Assembly: GCA_003640385.1 (NCBI GenBank)
Contig: RCAB01000030.1
Coordinates: forward strand, 62,001 to 126,000
Reading direction: 5' to 3'
Length of the DNA: 64,000 nucleotides
Source of the DNA: Setaria digitata
Taxonomy: Eukaryota; Nematoda; Chromadorea; Rhabditida; Setariidae
The notes under the pieces are model-generated. The model had not been told where the DNA came from. It worked only from the letters and a program-made list of their open reading frames with translations, and did not search any database. The position numbers and the translations under genes are program-made. This document shows, one piece after another, positions 38,527-50,960 of this stretch. Positions within the stretch are counted from its first letter, which is position 1; every line of letters begins with the position of its first letter.

Positions 38527-41500
38527 ATGACAATGACTTTGTGCAAGAACTGCAATGCAAGTGATGCAGTGGGTGACAACAGTGACACAAACAATAACAG
38601 TGGTAGTAGTAGAGGTGGCTTGGAATCTAGCTTAGTGGTCGAGACGACTAATTCAGTACGATCGTCACGTTCCAGTGTTAGTGTCATGGTGGAAGGTGGT
38701 CTGAAATGGAAAACGATCGTGGTACCCGGTGGTACCACTCCCTCTTCAGCTGTTCCATTACCGAGACCAAGACGAGATTTCCACTTCAAGGTATCATTTT
38801 TTAAATCAAGTATGTTTAGGCTTCATTTAAACATCCATTCACCTTTCCAAATGAAGCTATAACTGTACTCAGCACAAACTGAACAGTACAGTGGATTAAA
38901 AAACAAAGTACCATCATTTAAATTATAAACTGCTCGAGAAGTTATTGCCTTTGCCAATTTTGCCCATTGTTTTCCCTCAATATTTCCCACTAAAAAGGTC
39001 ATTGCATTCTGAACCTGCGCTTTTGACATTTTGAAATATGCGTTTTATGTAAAAAAAAAATCGATGAAATAGTTCCATTTTTTTTTTCGAAATTTGTTTT
39101 CTGAAATAGGCCTATTAGATGTTTATCACTACACTTTTCTAAATTTTGTATATTTAATTGAAGTCAATACGAGAAGTGTAAGAATCGGGAAACTTTTTTA
39201 TTTTTACCGCTAGATGTATGATTTCGCTGGGAAATTGACCATCTTTATTAACGCAATTTTTCAATTAATTTCAAGTTCTCAATAAAATTTTCGTCATATT
39301 TTAGAATTAAAAAAAAAAAAAGGTAGCTTCATTAATACAATGAAAATCGTTGTAAGCATTGATTTAAATATATTTCACGTTTATCATTTCATACATTTGT
39401 CATATTATCATTTCTTCTTAACACAGTCATTATCACCTCTATTCATCGTTAGCAACTATTTGCTTAACTTTTTCAAACAAGCAGAAGAGCGGTGTTAATG
39501 TTTGAATTTTCCAAATCAATTATCGCCTAAAATCCCCTGAGAAATTTTTCATGTCAACATTCTTAACAATCCTTTCTTAGAACAGGGATTCGGTCCAGGA
39601 CTAGATCTCCTCTTCGTATCCTGATCATGCGTTAATTATGCTGCATTGCATAGCTCAGGTGACATTTCTTAGTCCTCAACCAAATATTGGGGAAAGTGTA
39701 AAATTTAAAGATCAGAACTTAATGTAAGTTACTGAATACATGAATGATGTAGGATGTCTCATTTAAAAATTGTGCCATATAATATCGAGAACAGAAATCA
39801 TTTCATTTACTTCACTGAGTTGCTATTTTTAACATTTTTAATTTCTAATTTGCAAGAACCTAATTTGAATTTCCCAGTTTTCAGGAAGTCATGGGAATTA
39901 GTAGGAAAAAGAAAAGAAAACCAATCATTATCAGTTAATTTAAAGTTTAAACTTCGTAGAATTATGAGGAGAAAGAAAACCAATCATTATGAGTTCTTAA
40001 GAGCTGTTGCGAACTATATTTTATCTAATCTGGAAAATTCTGAATCCGCTTCAGAGGATATCATGTATCTGTCCTAAATTAGCCAGTCACATTATGTGTC
40101 TAGCACTAATGCTAACATTTTTGTCTGGTAGCTAAACAATTATTTATGCTTCGTAGTGATCAAGTGATTTAATGGAGCAAACAGAAACAATAATATGCTC
40201 TGTTTCCGCTCGGGGTGGGCAAAAAAACCCAAGGTCAACGGTTGTTTACTGCCATAACATCTGATAATTGTTTGGAATAGGCGTTGTTTACTGCAGCGTG
40301 GAGCAAGCGTCAAACAACAAATCTTTTTATATCTAGCAAATAGTTGGCTAGACACCGTTAACCTTAGTGACCCTGACCTCACGTTATGCGTAACTTGTAA
40401 ACAATCATTAAAGGGCCTCTTTCTTCCCAAAGAAAGACTGGTCGAAAGGGAAAATAAACGGCGATGGAGCATATTATCATTATTATGTTTACACCAGTGA
40501 TAGGTTGTTTACCATGCACAAACAATATGTTGTTTACATCTGTCCACTTCCGTATTCATTCATCTCGATCGATCCTTTTTTTGTTTCTTATTTCAAAGGT
40601 AAACTATAAATTACTATATTACACCTATACAATAATATGTCAACATACGAATTATCGTTAGTGTTTTAGCGTATTGAAGTTGAAGAAACTCCAAAATGGT
40701 TTGTTTGGCCGAAACGTAACAGAGCAAGTAAATCATTAACGAAAGATAAAAAGGTGAATGATGATGAATCGTCAACTTCATCTGGGAATAACTTCATTTC
40801 TCGACCTGATATGTTAACGTCGAAGAATTCCTCGACGGCAATCACCATGGTACCGCGAAATAATGCTGAAGATTTGAGAAACAGCAACAACAATTCACAA
40901 CAAAATTTGATAGGACAACCTAATTTAAGTGACATGGCATCGATTCAGTCTGGCCAAGATAATTTGGTGCAACAGTCAGGTCAGTCTGGCAAGATGTTGC
41001 AGTTTAGTGATACTGTCCCGGCGCTTAGAGGCAATCAGTGTGGCAGCAGTGCTGTCTCGTCACCTCTTGATATCAAAGGTCGGTCATCTCTGATAATATC
41101 ATCCTACAAGCTTCTAAGACTTCCCAAAATTTCAGCTGATCAAGCAATTTTTATATGTTCACATCAAACAGTCTTATCACACCGTATCAAATGGAAACAG
41201 TGATCCGTTCCCTCTTTATAAGTTTTGCTTATTTTGCATACTTCAGGTGCACGGCAACAGTGGCAACGTGAGGTACACTATCGTACTTTGACTAATGCAG
41301 CAACTGCTGGAGAACTTATCAATATATCAAATTCGGAACCAAGTTCTTACATTATGCATTGTCGCATTGCAACCTCAGTTGACAGTGAACATCGCATTTC
41401 AGGATCTGCCCCAGCCACTTCCCAAACATTTAAAATTTTGTCAATTTCGAAAAAAACCTTAGAAAATGGTGAAGACGACGACTTAGATCTCACAAATTAT

Positions 41501-41593
41501 GTAATTTCGAATTGTCGACAGTTACATTCTCAACCGACAGTACTTCTGTCTCGGCCAACGACAGCCGGTGACACTGTCAAGGAAGTTCATTGA
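38527..41593 (+). CDS. Unrecognised low-complexity protein, 339 residues
   Basis: I do not recognise a family. Exons 38527-38790, 40670-41078 and 41247-41593 (TGA) join in phase 0 and then 1, with good GTATCA and GTCGGT donors and TTTTAG/CTTCAG acceptors. Exon 1 is Ser/Asn-rich and includes GGLKWKTIVVPGG and PLPRPRRDFHFK. Exon 2 opens with a distinctive IEVEETPKWFVWPKRNRASK segment, then turns Asn/Ser/Gln-rich. Exon 3 has RQQWQREVHYRTLTNAA near its start and an acidic DDDLDLTNYV patch. No signal peptide or membrane segment is visible, so a cytosolic or nuclear mostly disordered protein is likely. The frame is open upstream of the ATG to the acceptor at 38489, so more N-terminal exons are possible. 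Intron 1 holds a forkhead-site cluster. Confidence 0.6.
38823..39029 (-). CDS. Small antisense open frame inside intron 1 of the 38.5 kb gene (doubtful)
   Basis: A 68-codon frame beginning MSKAQVQNAMTFLVGNIEGK and ending FIWKGEWMFK. Its composition is protein-like rather than AT-biased noise, and it could end at a donor (AAAG before GTGAAT) instead of the stop. No family is recognised, and no partner exon was found. It may be a nested gene, a processed fragment or chance. Confidence 0.2.
   Translation of the reverse strand: MSKAQVQNAMTFLVGNIEGKQWAKLAKAITSRAVYNLNDGTLFFNPLYCSVCAEYSYSFIWKGEWMFK
40243..40537. promoter_or_regulatory. Cluster of six FOXO/DAF-16-type sites (TGTTTAC/GTAAACA)
   Basis: Exact TGTTTAC or its complement occurs at 40243-40249, 40285-40291, 40397-40403 (as GTAAACA), 40486-40492, 40506-40512 and 40531-40537. 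The first two share the longer word GTTGTTTACTGC. TGTTTAC is the core DAF-16/FOXO binding element. The cluster is in the large first intron, ending about 130 bases before exon 2 of the 38.5 kb gene, so it may be an intronic enhancer or alternative promoter. Confidence 0.5.
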
Positions 41594-44500
41594 TTAAAGG
41601 ATCTGGGGAGAACTTTTGAAGAATCTCGACACTTAAGGTAAACTTTCCGAATTTCTGTTCGGATCCCAAGAGATTCTTGTTTCTGTGCACCACTTCTGTG
41701 AGGGCTGCCAGTATTTTTTAAAAGCAACAACTCCAACATAATACAACATTTCACGCTTCCTAGTGGAGACTGATTAGGCAGTTCGCTGCTCAGATTTTCT
41801 TCTGAATTATTATTACCGTTGTTTTCCCATCTCTTTCAAGTGTTTATTCCATATCAGGTGCTACGTATTCGAAATTTAACACTATTGCTCACATTTCGTT
41901 ATCAGTCGTCAATCTCAGTTTTGGCTCATCGCATTGACCGTTCATTTGTTCATTTTTTAACGAGTAGTATCTTCTGCGTTGGCTGGCATTACTTGTTCTT
42001 CAGTTACTATAATAAGGTACTTTTTGTGTTGAGTCATTACTTGTTTAGTTGTTATCTTGAAAGGCAGCCCTTCGATGAAATTGCTAGATGAAGTTCGCAA
42101 CTTTTCAATGGTTTTTTTCGTACTTGGTTGATCGATCATTGAATCTGATCAGTGATCAATCATTTTTCATTTGTGTCGTCTGTTGTCCAGTCTGTCCATA
42201 TCATCCTCACGTCGGGTATTTCTTTGATTTCCTGTCTGCTTCGGTTATAACTAAGCTATTTTCATTCTTTTTTTTTGCTGTAAAATATATTGCTGGTTAA
42301 CTGTCAAGACATTCCATCAAATCTGTTTCCGATCCTCTTGTCAAATTTCCTGTTCATTTCGAAGAAAACGAACTTAGCGCAGAAATTACTGATAAGCAAA
42401 CTGTTACTTCCCACAATGCTTACATCCTTCCTTTTAAAAGAACACAGCTTTCTTTCATTTCAGTTAACTTCCACTGATCGTATTATTATGCAATTAAACT
42501 TCTCAAATCCTTCAAGTACTTTTTCTGAGGAAGCACATGTCACCCTGCTTATGCAACTATATCATTCTTTTTCTTCCATTTCACTGAAGAGCCTAAGTTC
42601 CTCCGGAAGTAAAATCAACATCTCATTTCACTAATTATTTAGTAATTAAATAAGAAGCTACGTTTTACATTTTCGTTTATTATAATATTTCAAGTGTTAA
42701 TGATTGATGATTCGTAAGACGTAGTTTCTTCAGCTGCTTTTCATGATTCAGACTATACTGCATGTCTTTCTTTTATTCTGCGAATTATTCTCTTCATGAT
42801 TCTGACTTTGGCTTAGCTTCAACTGTTGTAAACTTTTGAATTTGGCTTAAACATGAAATTAAAATTTCGCTATCATTGAAGGTCATTTGAATGGTGAGTT
42901 ATTTTCATCGATTTCTGGAAAAGATTCTTCTAAAACGGAGTTTGGCATGGCCCCCTACTTTTAAACTGTCTCCCTGAATGCTTCACTCAGAGAAGTTTAG
43001 TTTCTCTTCATTCTACCGTGCTGCACTTCATTTGCATGAAATTAAACTAATGAAGGGAGCATTCTGTCCTTATCTGTAGCATCTGCTTTGTAATACATTA
43101 GTCATGTTAACATATAAATATTCCTTTCATTTTTCGAAAAGACGCTTCTTTTGACTGCAGCAGCCATTAATTCACTTTTTCATTTTAATGTTTGAAATAA
43201 AAGTGATAAAATGTATGTGTGAGGTATTGTTTTGCACCAGGGAGACCGAACAGAAGGGTCCTCAAACTTTGTTGTGTTCACTGGGCCAATCAACATTTGA
43301 ACCAGCAGTTCAAAAGATATAGTGCCTAAAAAAGATCTATGAAATGGGTAGTATCTTCATTAGTTTATTTTCCACTTCTTCTAGTATACCCATGCAGTTT
43401 ATTTTGTCCGGTCAGTGATGCATTCTGCATTATTTCATTAACCGGAACTCTTTGACGCACAATTTAACGCCTACTATTGAAATGGCAAAGATTTCCGTTG
43501 ATGGATTGTTTTCCGTAATTGTCTCATTTTTCATTATGTCGCCTTCCCATACGAAGTTGCTTGGCTGATTTCTTGCTGTCGTCATTTACGTGGTTAGCAA
43601 GTCGCTGAGGGGACCAGATAAGCTTGACAATTATTTTCCATATTTCATGCCAAGCTACCGGTATCGTTAGAACAGTCGATTTGACAAATGAGATATAATG
43701 GTAGCAATTGGAAATCGAGTCAATTTTCTTTCTGATTTTGCTGAAATATTTTTTAAATATGCTGTGGGTGTGTCGGTTACAGAAACATCCAAATCCTGGT
43801 TCCAGGAAGTGAATTTAATTTGCTTTGAGTTGAGCAGTGCAACTAAATTGTAAAGCCAATATTATTAGCTTCTTGTCAGTTTATTCGTCAGTTAACTCGC
43901 CAAAATATGTACTTCTGTTTTTATTAAATCTTTCAGGATGGCTTAATTACTCTGTAATTGTTTTGAAAAATATCGAAAATATCAATTAATTTTCGTTCAA
44001 AGTATATGGCAGGCCAATAAAATTCTTTGCATTACATTAAATCAACATTGTGTTAAACGCATTTTTTTTTTACATGAAATAGAATTTGCAGGAAGTTAAT
44101 TAATCCTAACAGCAAACTTAAAACAATTTAATGCTAACATGAGATGGTTCACATGCTGTGAAGTGTTCACATTCTTCATGCATCGGGAAAATTAAATTAA
44201 AAAAAAAAAAACTAAAGATTCTTGACGGGGAAATATGTTTCAGGAAATTTATGAGTCACAGACACAGTCAGGAACTTTTAGCAAACTGATATGGGACATA
44301 AAATGTAGTGACAGTCCTCAAATTTTGTTCTTTGTAAAATTTTTAGAACCTTCAAATATGCAAAACTGTCTTTTATACTTAAACTAATGAAAAGAGTGAT
44401 GCAACGTAAAGAGAATCACAATGAAAGTATTGCTGAAAACATCTCATTAACAAAATGTGCGACAAGCTTAATACTCTGAGTAAACTACCCGACAGAAAGG

Positions 44501-44702
44501 GAAGCTAAACTGGGAGCCGAAAAATTGAATGAATTTCAAAACGGAATAGGAACATGATAAAGTCCATGATAATTTAACTCTTACTTCTTTTCAAAGTTTG
44601 TCTCCTCATCATCTTTAGCAGCCAGTGCATCACCAGTTTTAGTTGAATGGGTCCACTGAAGCATTCAAAAATCTCTTCAATTTTATGATTTACAGAAGGA
44701 CA
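41594..44702. other. Convergent intergenic region
   Basis: About 3.1 kb between the 38.5 kb gene (+) and the DB-module gene (-). Open frames at 41819-42634 are short, Phe/Ser-rich and unsupported; part is probably 3' UTR. No domain, RNA gene or long repeat recognised. Confidence 0.5.
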
Positions 44703-47700
44703 TTACAAATCACCGTAAATATTTGGATTTACTGTATGATATTCCCGATAGCAGTTCTTGATACGGTCAAAAACTTGGAGACAATCGATATACTGCAATG
44801 TATTGCTTGGATTACCGAGATGTGTTGTACAGAAAACCATACAATGACCATTTCTGTATGTTCCGATGCCATTTCTTATACAACAAGTCGAATGATCCGC
44901 CTGAACAGTGCATGGAGTCATAAATGAAGTTCATTTTACCTTTAATTAATCAATTATTTGAAATATTGCAAGTATTATAGTAATATAAATCGAGCAACAT
45001 CCTAAGTAATTCCGTGAATATAAAATATAAAAACAAATGAAAAAGGCATCCAAAATGATAACATTCAAATTTTAAAAACATGATAAAGATAAGAAATGCA
45101 GCTGAGAAACTAATGTTTTTAATTGATTATTTTTGAAACTCACCATAGAAGTGGCGCAGTTGAAGGCGGTTTCAAGCTGATGACCTGGACATTGATTTGA
45201 TATCACCGCTGTGACAAGCTAAAACAGTGCTTGCTTAGTGATAAGCGTTGTGATTTACAACGAAGCTTAAATATGTGATCAAGGAAAGCATTTAAATTTG
45301 TCAACTCTATTGATTTTATATTTTATTCGGTTTTTTGGTTAATTCTGTAATTTATCAAAAATTTAACTCTTAATAAAATTCAAAATGGAAAACTAGAAGG
45401 CAATCAGAATCAGTTAAACAGAAATGCTCACCGATCGGTCAGTAAATGTGTCATAATTGCATAAAAGTTGACAAGATGGTGAGAGATTTTGTTTTTTGCA
45501 GCAAAGAGCAAGTTTTTGATTTGGAGACAAACGGGATCTCTTCGGTATCACCGCCAGTCTTTGTTGCGGATTCAGACCTTCAATAATTTCATTAAATTTT
45601 TAGCTTACCTGTTGTATGTTACGGAGTAGGAATGGCCGTAGCCGTCACGTATTAGTTCTTACCGGAAATTCAGGTTGATAAGTGAAAAAAAGCACATTAC
45701 TTTGAGCAGGCTGTGCTGTAGTTGAAATGAACAGTTGTGGTTGTGGAGCAAACAGACCTGGGAAAATTGACTTCCAGAACTGTAATTTTAACAAAACTGT
45801 ATTTTATGTAATGAATCACATTTAGCAATTTAATTCATTCAATTTTTCGTTTTATCGAACAAACGAAGAGGGCCATATGAAATGAAATTTTGACAATAAA
45901 AGCAATCGAAAATTTCCCCACTTAAAATTTCTTGTCTTATAAAAATTTAGTTGAATTTTTAAAAAAAAAAGAAACAAACCGGATTATTAAGCAACCCGAA
46001 TGGATCCCAGGGATTGTAGTAAAGCGATGGTCGTGCTGGATCATATTCTTGTGCCTGAGATGGAGAAACAGAAGTAGGAATATTAGCACCATAAAAGTGA
46101 TTCTTCTCATAACGATAAGTATTTTTTTGTCGTTGCTGCTGATAAGGAACCAACAAGCTGTAAGCGCATTTGCTTAACAATTCACAGTAATGCGTTAATG
46201 AGTTATTAACGTATTAATAATGAGCATGAAATGAGATGGAAATTTACAAACGTACGGTGAATGAAGTCTATTGAGAGTTGAAGCCAAAGCGATTTCTTTT
46301 GAATTAGCCTAAAAATTGTGAATTGAAATGAAATGGAACGTGTTAAAGTGCACTTACTAGCCACTGCTGCACAGGTGAAGAAAAATCTGAAGTACTAGAT
46401 ACTCACGGGGATGTAAGACTGAAAGGAGGCAGTAACGGTGTTTGCCTTCAGTTCCTTTGGTCCTGGTTCAACTGATGATGGTACTCCTGAGGATGATACG
46501 ATGTGTTTCCAACTTCTTTTACTGTCACTTATTCCTGCAACACCTTGTCTAGCACCGCCACCAGGTAAGTTCAAGATTCAACTGGGAAGCTAAAATAGTA
46601 CCATAAAATGGTGCAAAGGTAGCTGAGGACGAAATGTGTATTTGAGGTGCAAAGGCTGTTCGCGCTGACTGATTGTAGTAGTCACTGCAAATATATTCCA
46701 TGACTCAGGTGCCTGATTTTAAGTTGAACTAATTACTAAATGTGGGATTATTTGCATGAATAATTTCCTTAGGAATATTAATGTCAACACTATCAATTTT
46801 TGCTATTAGCAAGAAAATGCTCAACACTTCATCTACATTGCTCTAGTGCTGCTAATTGAAACTTTCTTTTCAATGCAAATTTTGTTTTGAAGTGAAACTA
46901 ACCGATTTCGAAAGATCGTTTGACTGTGAAGTTGGGAATTAACTTTTGGCAGGAAGTTTCCCGATGACAATCCGTAAGCTTTTCTCATAAATAACGAAGT
47001 GGCCCTTGGTGTTACTGGAAATAACCTTTGAATTGAGGTCACCTCTATTTGCTTCATTTTTCATTAAAATTTTCCAAAATTGTCAACTCCCGATAGCGAT
47101 GTTATGGAAGTAGGTCTCGAAAGTGAACTCGCAAAAACCGCGATCAGGATGAGATTCGAACTCACGCGGGGAAACCCCAGTGGATTAGCAGTCCATCGCC
47201 TTAACCACTCGGCCACCTGATCAACAGCCGACCTACCAATTTCATTTTTTATTAATTGCCATCTTGCTTTCTCATCATTTGTGATATTTCTGAAAGGATG
47301 AGGAAGTTTTCTGATACCATTTCGAACTCGGAGAGTGCCGCGAATGTCGTCCATCTATAAATGCTTCTTATCAGATTATCAGTGATAGAGTAATCAGTGT
47401 GTCTATTAAGTTAACTCAGGTCATTAGCTCCTCTTTCCTTTCTCCATCGATGATAAAATTGCTTGCAAATTAGTTGTGATAAAATTGCATTTTAGATCAC
47501 TGTTTATGCAACTTATCACTTAATTTGATCACCCTTCTTGTGACCTCTTTAGTCTTAAATTCAATCACTCTCTCACTGATCCTCATCATTATTTCCGACG
47601 AAGCAGAAGGAATATTTGTTTTCGCCAATGCTTAAATTCTAAGCCCTGATGCTCCACTCTTCTAAAGAACGTACTTCGATAACTGACTAGTGTAGACAAT

Positions 47701-47772
47701 GCTTACCTCAGGTGCAGCACATAATATAATGCAGTAACCAATCCATAACGATGATATTAAATACCGCTGCAT
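44703..47772 (-). CDS. Secreted protein with two C-terminal DB modules
   Basis: Nematode-type extracellular protein (DB module family, Pfam PF01682) of unknown role. Exons on the minus strand: 47707-47772, 47237-47354, 46903-47044, 46602-46684, 46407-46534, 46256-46308, 45980-46157, 45701-45779, 45432-45577, 45144-45218 and 44703-44900, giving 421 residues with all phases matching. A signal peptide is clear (MQRYLISSLWIGYCIILCAA). The middle is a Ser/Pro/Gln-rich, Cys-poor region. DB module 1 starts near residue 305 (LCCKKQNLSPSCQLLCNYD ... NQCPGHQLETAFNCAT) and module 2 near 358 (DHSTCCIRNG ... CMVFC ... YIDCLQVFDRIKNCYREY). The exon 8 donor is less certain: the frame is open to 45663, but only 45701 keeps phase. 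Exon 2 is followed by an intron that contains a tRNA gene. Confidence 0.8.
47141..47222 (-). tRNA. tRNA-Ser (anticodon GCT)
   Basis: On the minus strand a 7-bp acceptor stem pairs GATCAGG with CCTGATC. The A box reads TGGCCGAGTGG, the anticodon loop CTGCTAA (GCT), the long class II variable arm GGGGTTTCCCC, and the B box GAGTTCGAATCTC. The long variable arm with anticodon GCT fits serine (AGC/AGT codons). No tRNA intron is seen. It lies in intron 2 of the DB-module gene in the same orientation; an apparent open frame through it is an artefact. Confidence 0.93.
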
Positions 47773-50700
47773 GCTTTTGCAGGTTAACGACGGTACCAAT
47801 GGCGGAAAACGATGGATCTTTTTCAGGCTGCAGAACGATGAAACGATATTAGCTTACTGTACCCACCATCTGCAAAAATGATTAAAAATTACGACGGAAA
47901 TTTTGCTGAGATCGAGATTTTCTCGTCCTGCTTAAGTTCGTTGAAATTGCACGCTTCAATTTCTTCCGACTTATTTCACGTCACTTTATCCTCTCATATT
48001 CTGTACTTATTATAATAAAATAAATATCACTGATGAACAGCCAATACTTCGGCTGTCGAAAACAACACAAATGATAAAAATCCTTTTTATGCTCCTTGAA
48101 AATATCATCTCCTACAATACATCCTGTCTTAACGATGATGCAAAGATGATTTGGGGTGATTTGGGTGCTGGCACTGGGATTTTGAATTTGCGGAAAGAGG
48201 AAGGAAAGAATTTGTCGAGGTGTGTATGTCCGCATGATACCTGTAATGAATGTGTCGTATGTTACAATGAAGATTATAAAATATTTTTGTGTTATCGGCA
48301 CATCTTCAAATAAATGATATTAAAAAAGAAAAAAAAACAGTATTATGTGCAAGGGCAAAAGAGATATAGGAACAGCGATGCGGATAGGGAACGATTCAAT
48401 TCCAGATTCTGGAATTCTCCCTTCCTTTATTCCACCTTCTCCGTTTCAATCTCTACTTCTACTCTTTTCATCATCAATCTGGTCCATTCGCAAACCAGTT
48501 CTCTTAATAGTAAATTACCAGAAATTCTTTTTTTTTCTACTGTGGAATGCATCAGATTCTCACTAATTCATCCGTTTTCACAATTCCTGTTCCCAGAAGT
48601 CATCATTCAGTGATTATTGGTTAAACTGAATTAAGGCAAAAGTTTTTTTTTTTTTCCCCATTCATGGAAAGCTTCGCAGAACCTGTTCAGAAGATAAAAT
48701 ATAATCTATAATAATTTTGAGATTAACTTGTTTTTATGAAAGCTATCTAGGTTACGTTTGTTTGAAGAAATTTAAAAAAAAAAAAATAGATGTAATTATT
48801 TACGGACAATCCTTAATTGCATAATTTCTACTTGTGGCATGTACCATAATTAAATTTTAGAGTTGAAATGAATTAAATGATAAAGACAGACAAATCTACT
48901 TCTTCAACTGCTCATCAAATAGATTTGAATTTTGGAGTTGCCAATAACCTAGAAAATCATCCTGTAGAATTTCCGGAAATGCAACTTAGATCATTATGAA
49001 TTGAAATGATGAATTAAATTGGTAATATGGCAATATAAGTGAAACTTTTGCTAAAATTACTCGCTGCTCAGTTGTTAATTTTACACCGACGTCTCACTTG
49101 CAAAAGACGTGCATACTTCTGAAGAAAATTTTACTTTTCAAAGCTGTGATTGGTATTCTACGTCTACCATTTAGAAGTTGAAATCTACTGCAAAACGTGA
49201 CAGCACACGTGAATAGCATCGTATTTGTTTCTCTGATTTCTCTTTCTGCCTTAAGAAGCTACAATCTACTGTCTAACTGTATTTGACTGATATCATAGCT
49301 ATATCATCCAAAGCTTTTCGCTGCTCAGCAGACTGCATCCCACTTTGCAATAATTTTTCTGCGGAAGCAATCAGCTTCATCTTCTACTTCAGTTCACCAA
49401 CACTCAGCCAGAATCGATGTTACTGATATCATGGAAGGGTCATCGGTCGGAAGTTAGCTTTCTCGAAATTAATCACAAAGTGTTATTCCCTTATTATTTC
49501 TCCTTCCTTATAGTTTAGCTGCCGATGATTTTCAGAAGCAAATTACTTTTCATACTCTGAAGACTGTAAAAATGATCTGAAGTAAGGATGATGTTGCTGA
49601 AGATGGCAAAACAATATTATTAATTAAAATAGTAATTCCGATACTATTGGTCTTTGTAATGGTTAAAATAGATATTTAGCTGTCAGCAAAAGTTATTTAA
49701 ACTCTCGTCGAGAGTTTCGGTGTTGTTGTAATTGATGTTTGAGAAATTATTCATAAACTCATTTCTACTCTTCAGCACTTCTAACACATAACAAGAAATA
49801 TTCGATAAATTACTGGAACGAAGAATGAAACACATCACAGACATCTTAACCTATGCTTAAGACCCGATAATTAAGAAACTTTGCAACTTGAGTTGGCCGT
49901 GGTCGTGGACTTTAATTAAGTTAACAGTTGATAGGGAGCTTCTAATCACCAAGAAGAATAAGGTTTTGAAATTGATGATTTCCGATATAGTACAGTATTA
50001 ATTATGTAGTTCAATAAGTGGTTTGAACTGAATGAACAGCATTGAATAAAAAAATTTAGAAGTGAAAGCTATTTGTATAAAGCAGAAAAAATGCTGCATT
50101 ACGGTTTGGTGAAGCAGAAGAAGAGAAGAAAGAAGAAAATATCGCTGAAATTTTATTTATTTGAAGTTAATGGAGAAGCAGGAAGAGAAGTGCGCTAAGT
50201 TATGGAGGTATTTCAGGTTTGGAACAAGGAATATATTTTGTCTAGAAAAGCGCAGAAGGAAGCAAGTGAGTGAACATGATGGATAAAGGAAGGAAGTGAC
50301 GAAGAAACGAGATCTTCAATGCCAGCAAAATAATTATCTGCCATCTCGGATCATATTTACATTCTGAAGGGAAAGGGAAAAGGATGGCTGAAAGATGGAT
50401 TTTACTTCTTTTCTGAAGCAGGAAGTGAAAAAATTTTTTTTTAATTTTCCTGTTAACAAAACTGCTAGCACCTTCAGAAGGTGGGAAATTGTAAATGCAG
50501 TTAATTTCGCTTCCACAATGCTCTTGCAACATACATGGGGTAAATTAACAGCTTCATCATATCCGCGGTTTTTATCTCTCCTCTTTTCAGAAAGAAGATA
50601 GACTCTTTAAGAATCTACCTTTCGGAATCAAAAATCGACCAGGAGAAGCAAGGATATCCCAATGAGCAAACCATAGATCCCAGCAAATAGATTTCTTGAA

Positions 50701-50960
50701 AAAGTTGTTGGCATTACAAACTTAGGCGGGTCAAGGATCATTGCAGGACAGAGAACACATGGAAAAATATTATTGGCGGACAGAAAATACTGAGGAAAGT
50801 ATTGTTTTTAGGTACCTCTAGGATTATCACTTCATGTTATTGACAAATTACTTAATTTGTTCCGTTATTCTGTTATTTCGCTACTTCCAAACTCCAACTG
50901 GAATCCAAATCAAGCAAAATCGTTGGAACTACTGAAAGTAGAATTTCGGAAGGCAAAACA
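47773..50960. other. Divergent intergenic region
   Basis: About 3.2 kb between the start codons of the DB-module gene (-) and the RING-CH gene (+), so it contains both promoters. Short open frames (for example 48071-48313 and 48314-48613) show no domain or splice context. Poly-T and poly-A tracts are frequent. Confidence 0.5.

Noticed and set aside
38466..38789. 107-codon minus-strand frame opposite exon 1 of the 38.5 kb gene
   Set aside because: Shadow of the plus-strand exon, whose splice sites and phase are consistent.
39754..40077. 107-codon open frame in intron 1 of the 38.5 kb gene, containing a 17-bp direct repeat (39915 and 39974)
   Set aside because: No known motif; the frame has no in-phase join to either flanking exon that improves the model. 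Could be an alternative exon but not supportable.
41819..42634. Three consecutive plus-strand open frames
   Set aside because: Phe/Ser-rich AT-driven composition, different frames, no domains and no credible splice joins between them.
47064..47354. 96-codon minus-strand open frame through exon 2, its donor and the tRNA
   Set aside because: Only the first 39 codons are exon 2 of the DB-module gene. The rest is chance read-through of the intron, including the tRNA-Ser, where the apparent WLRRWTANPLGF peptide is just the tRNA sequence.
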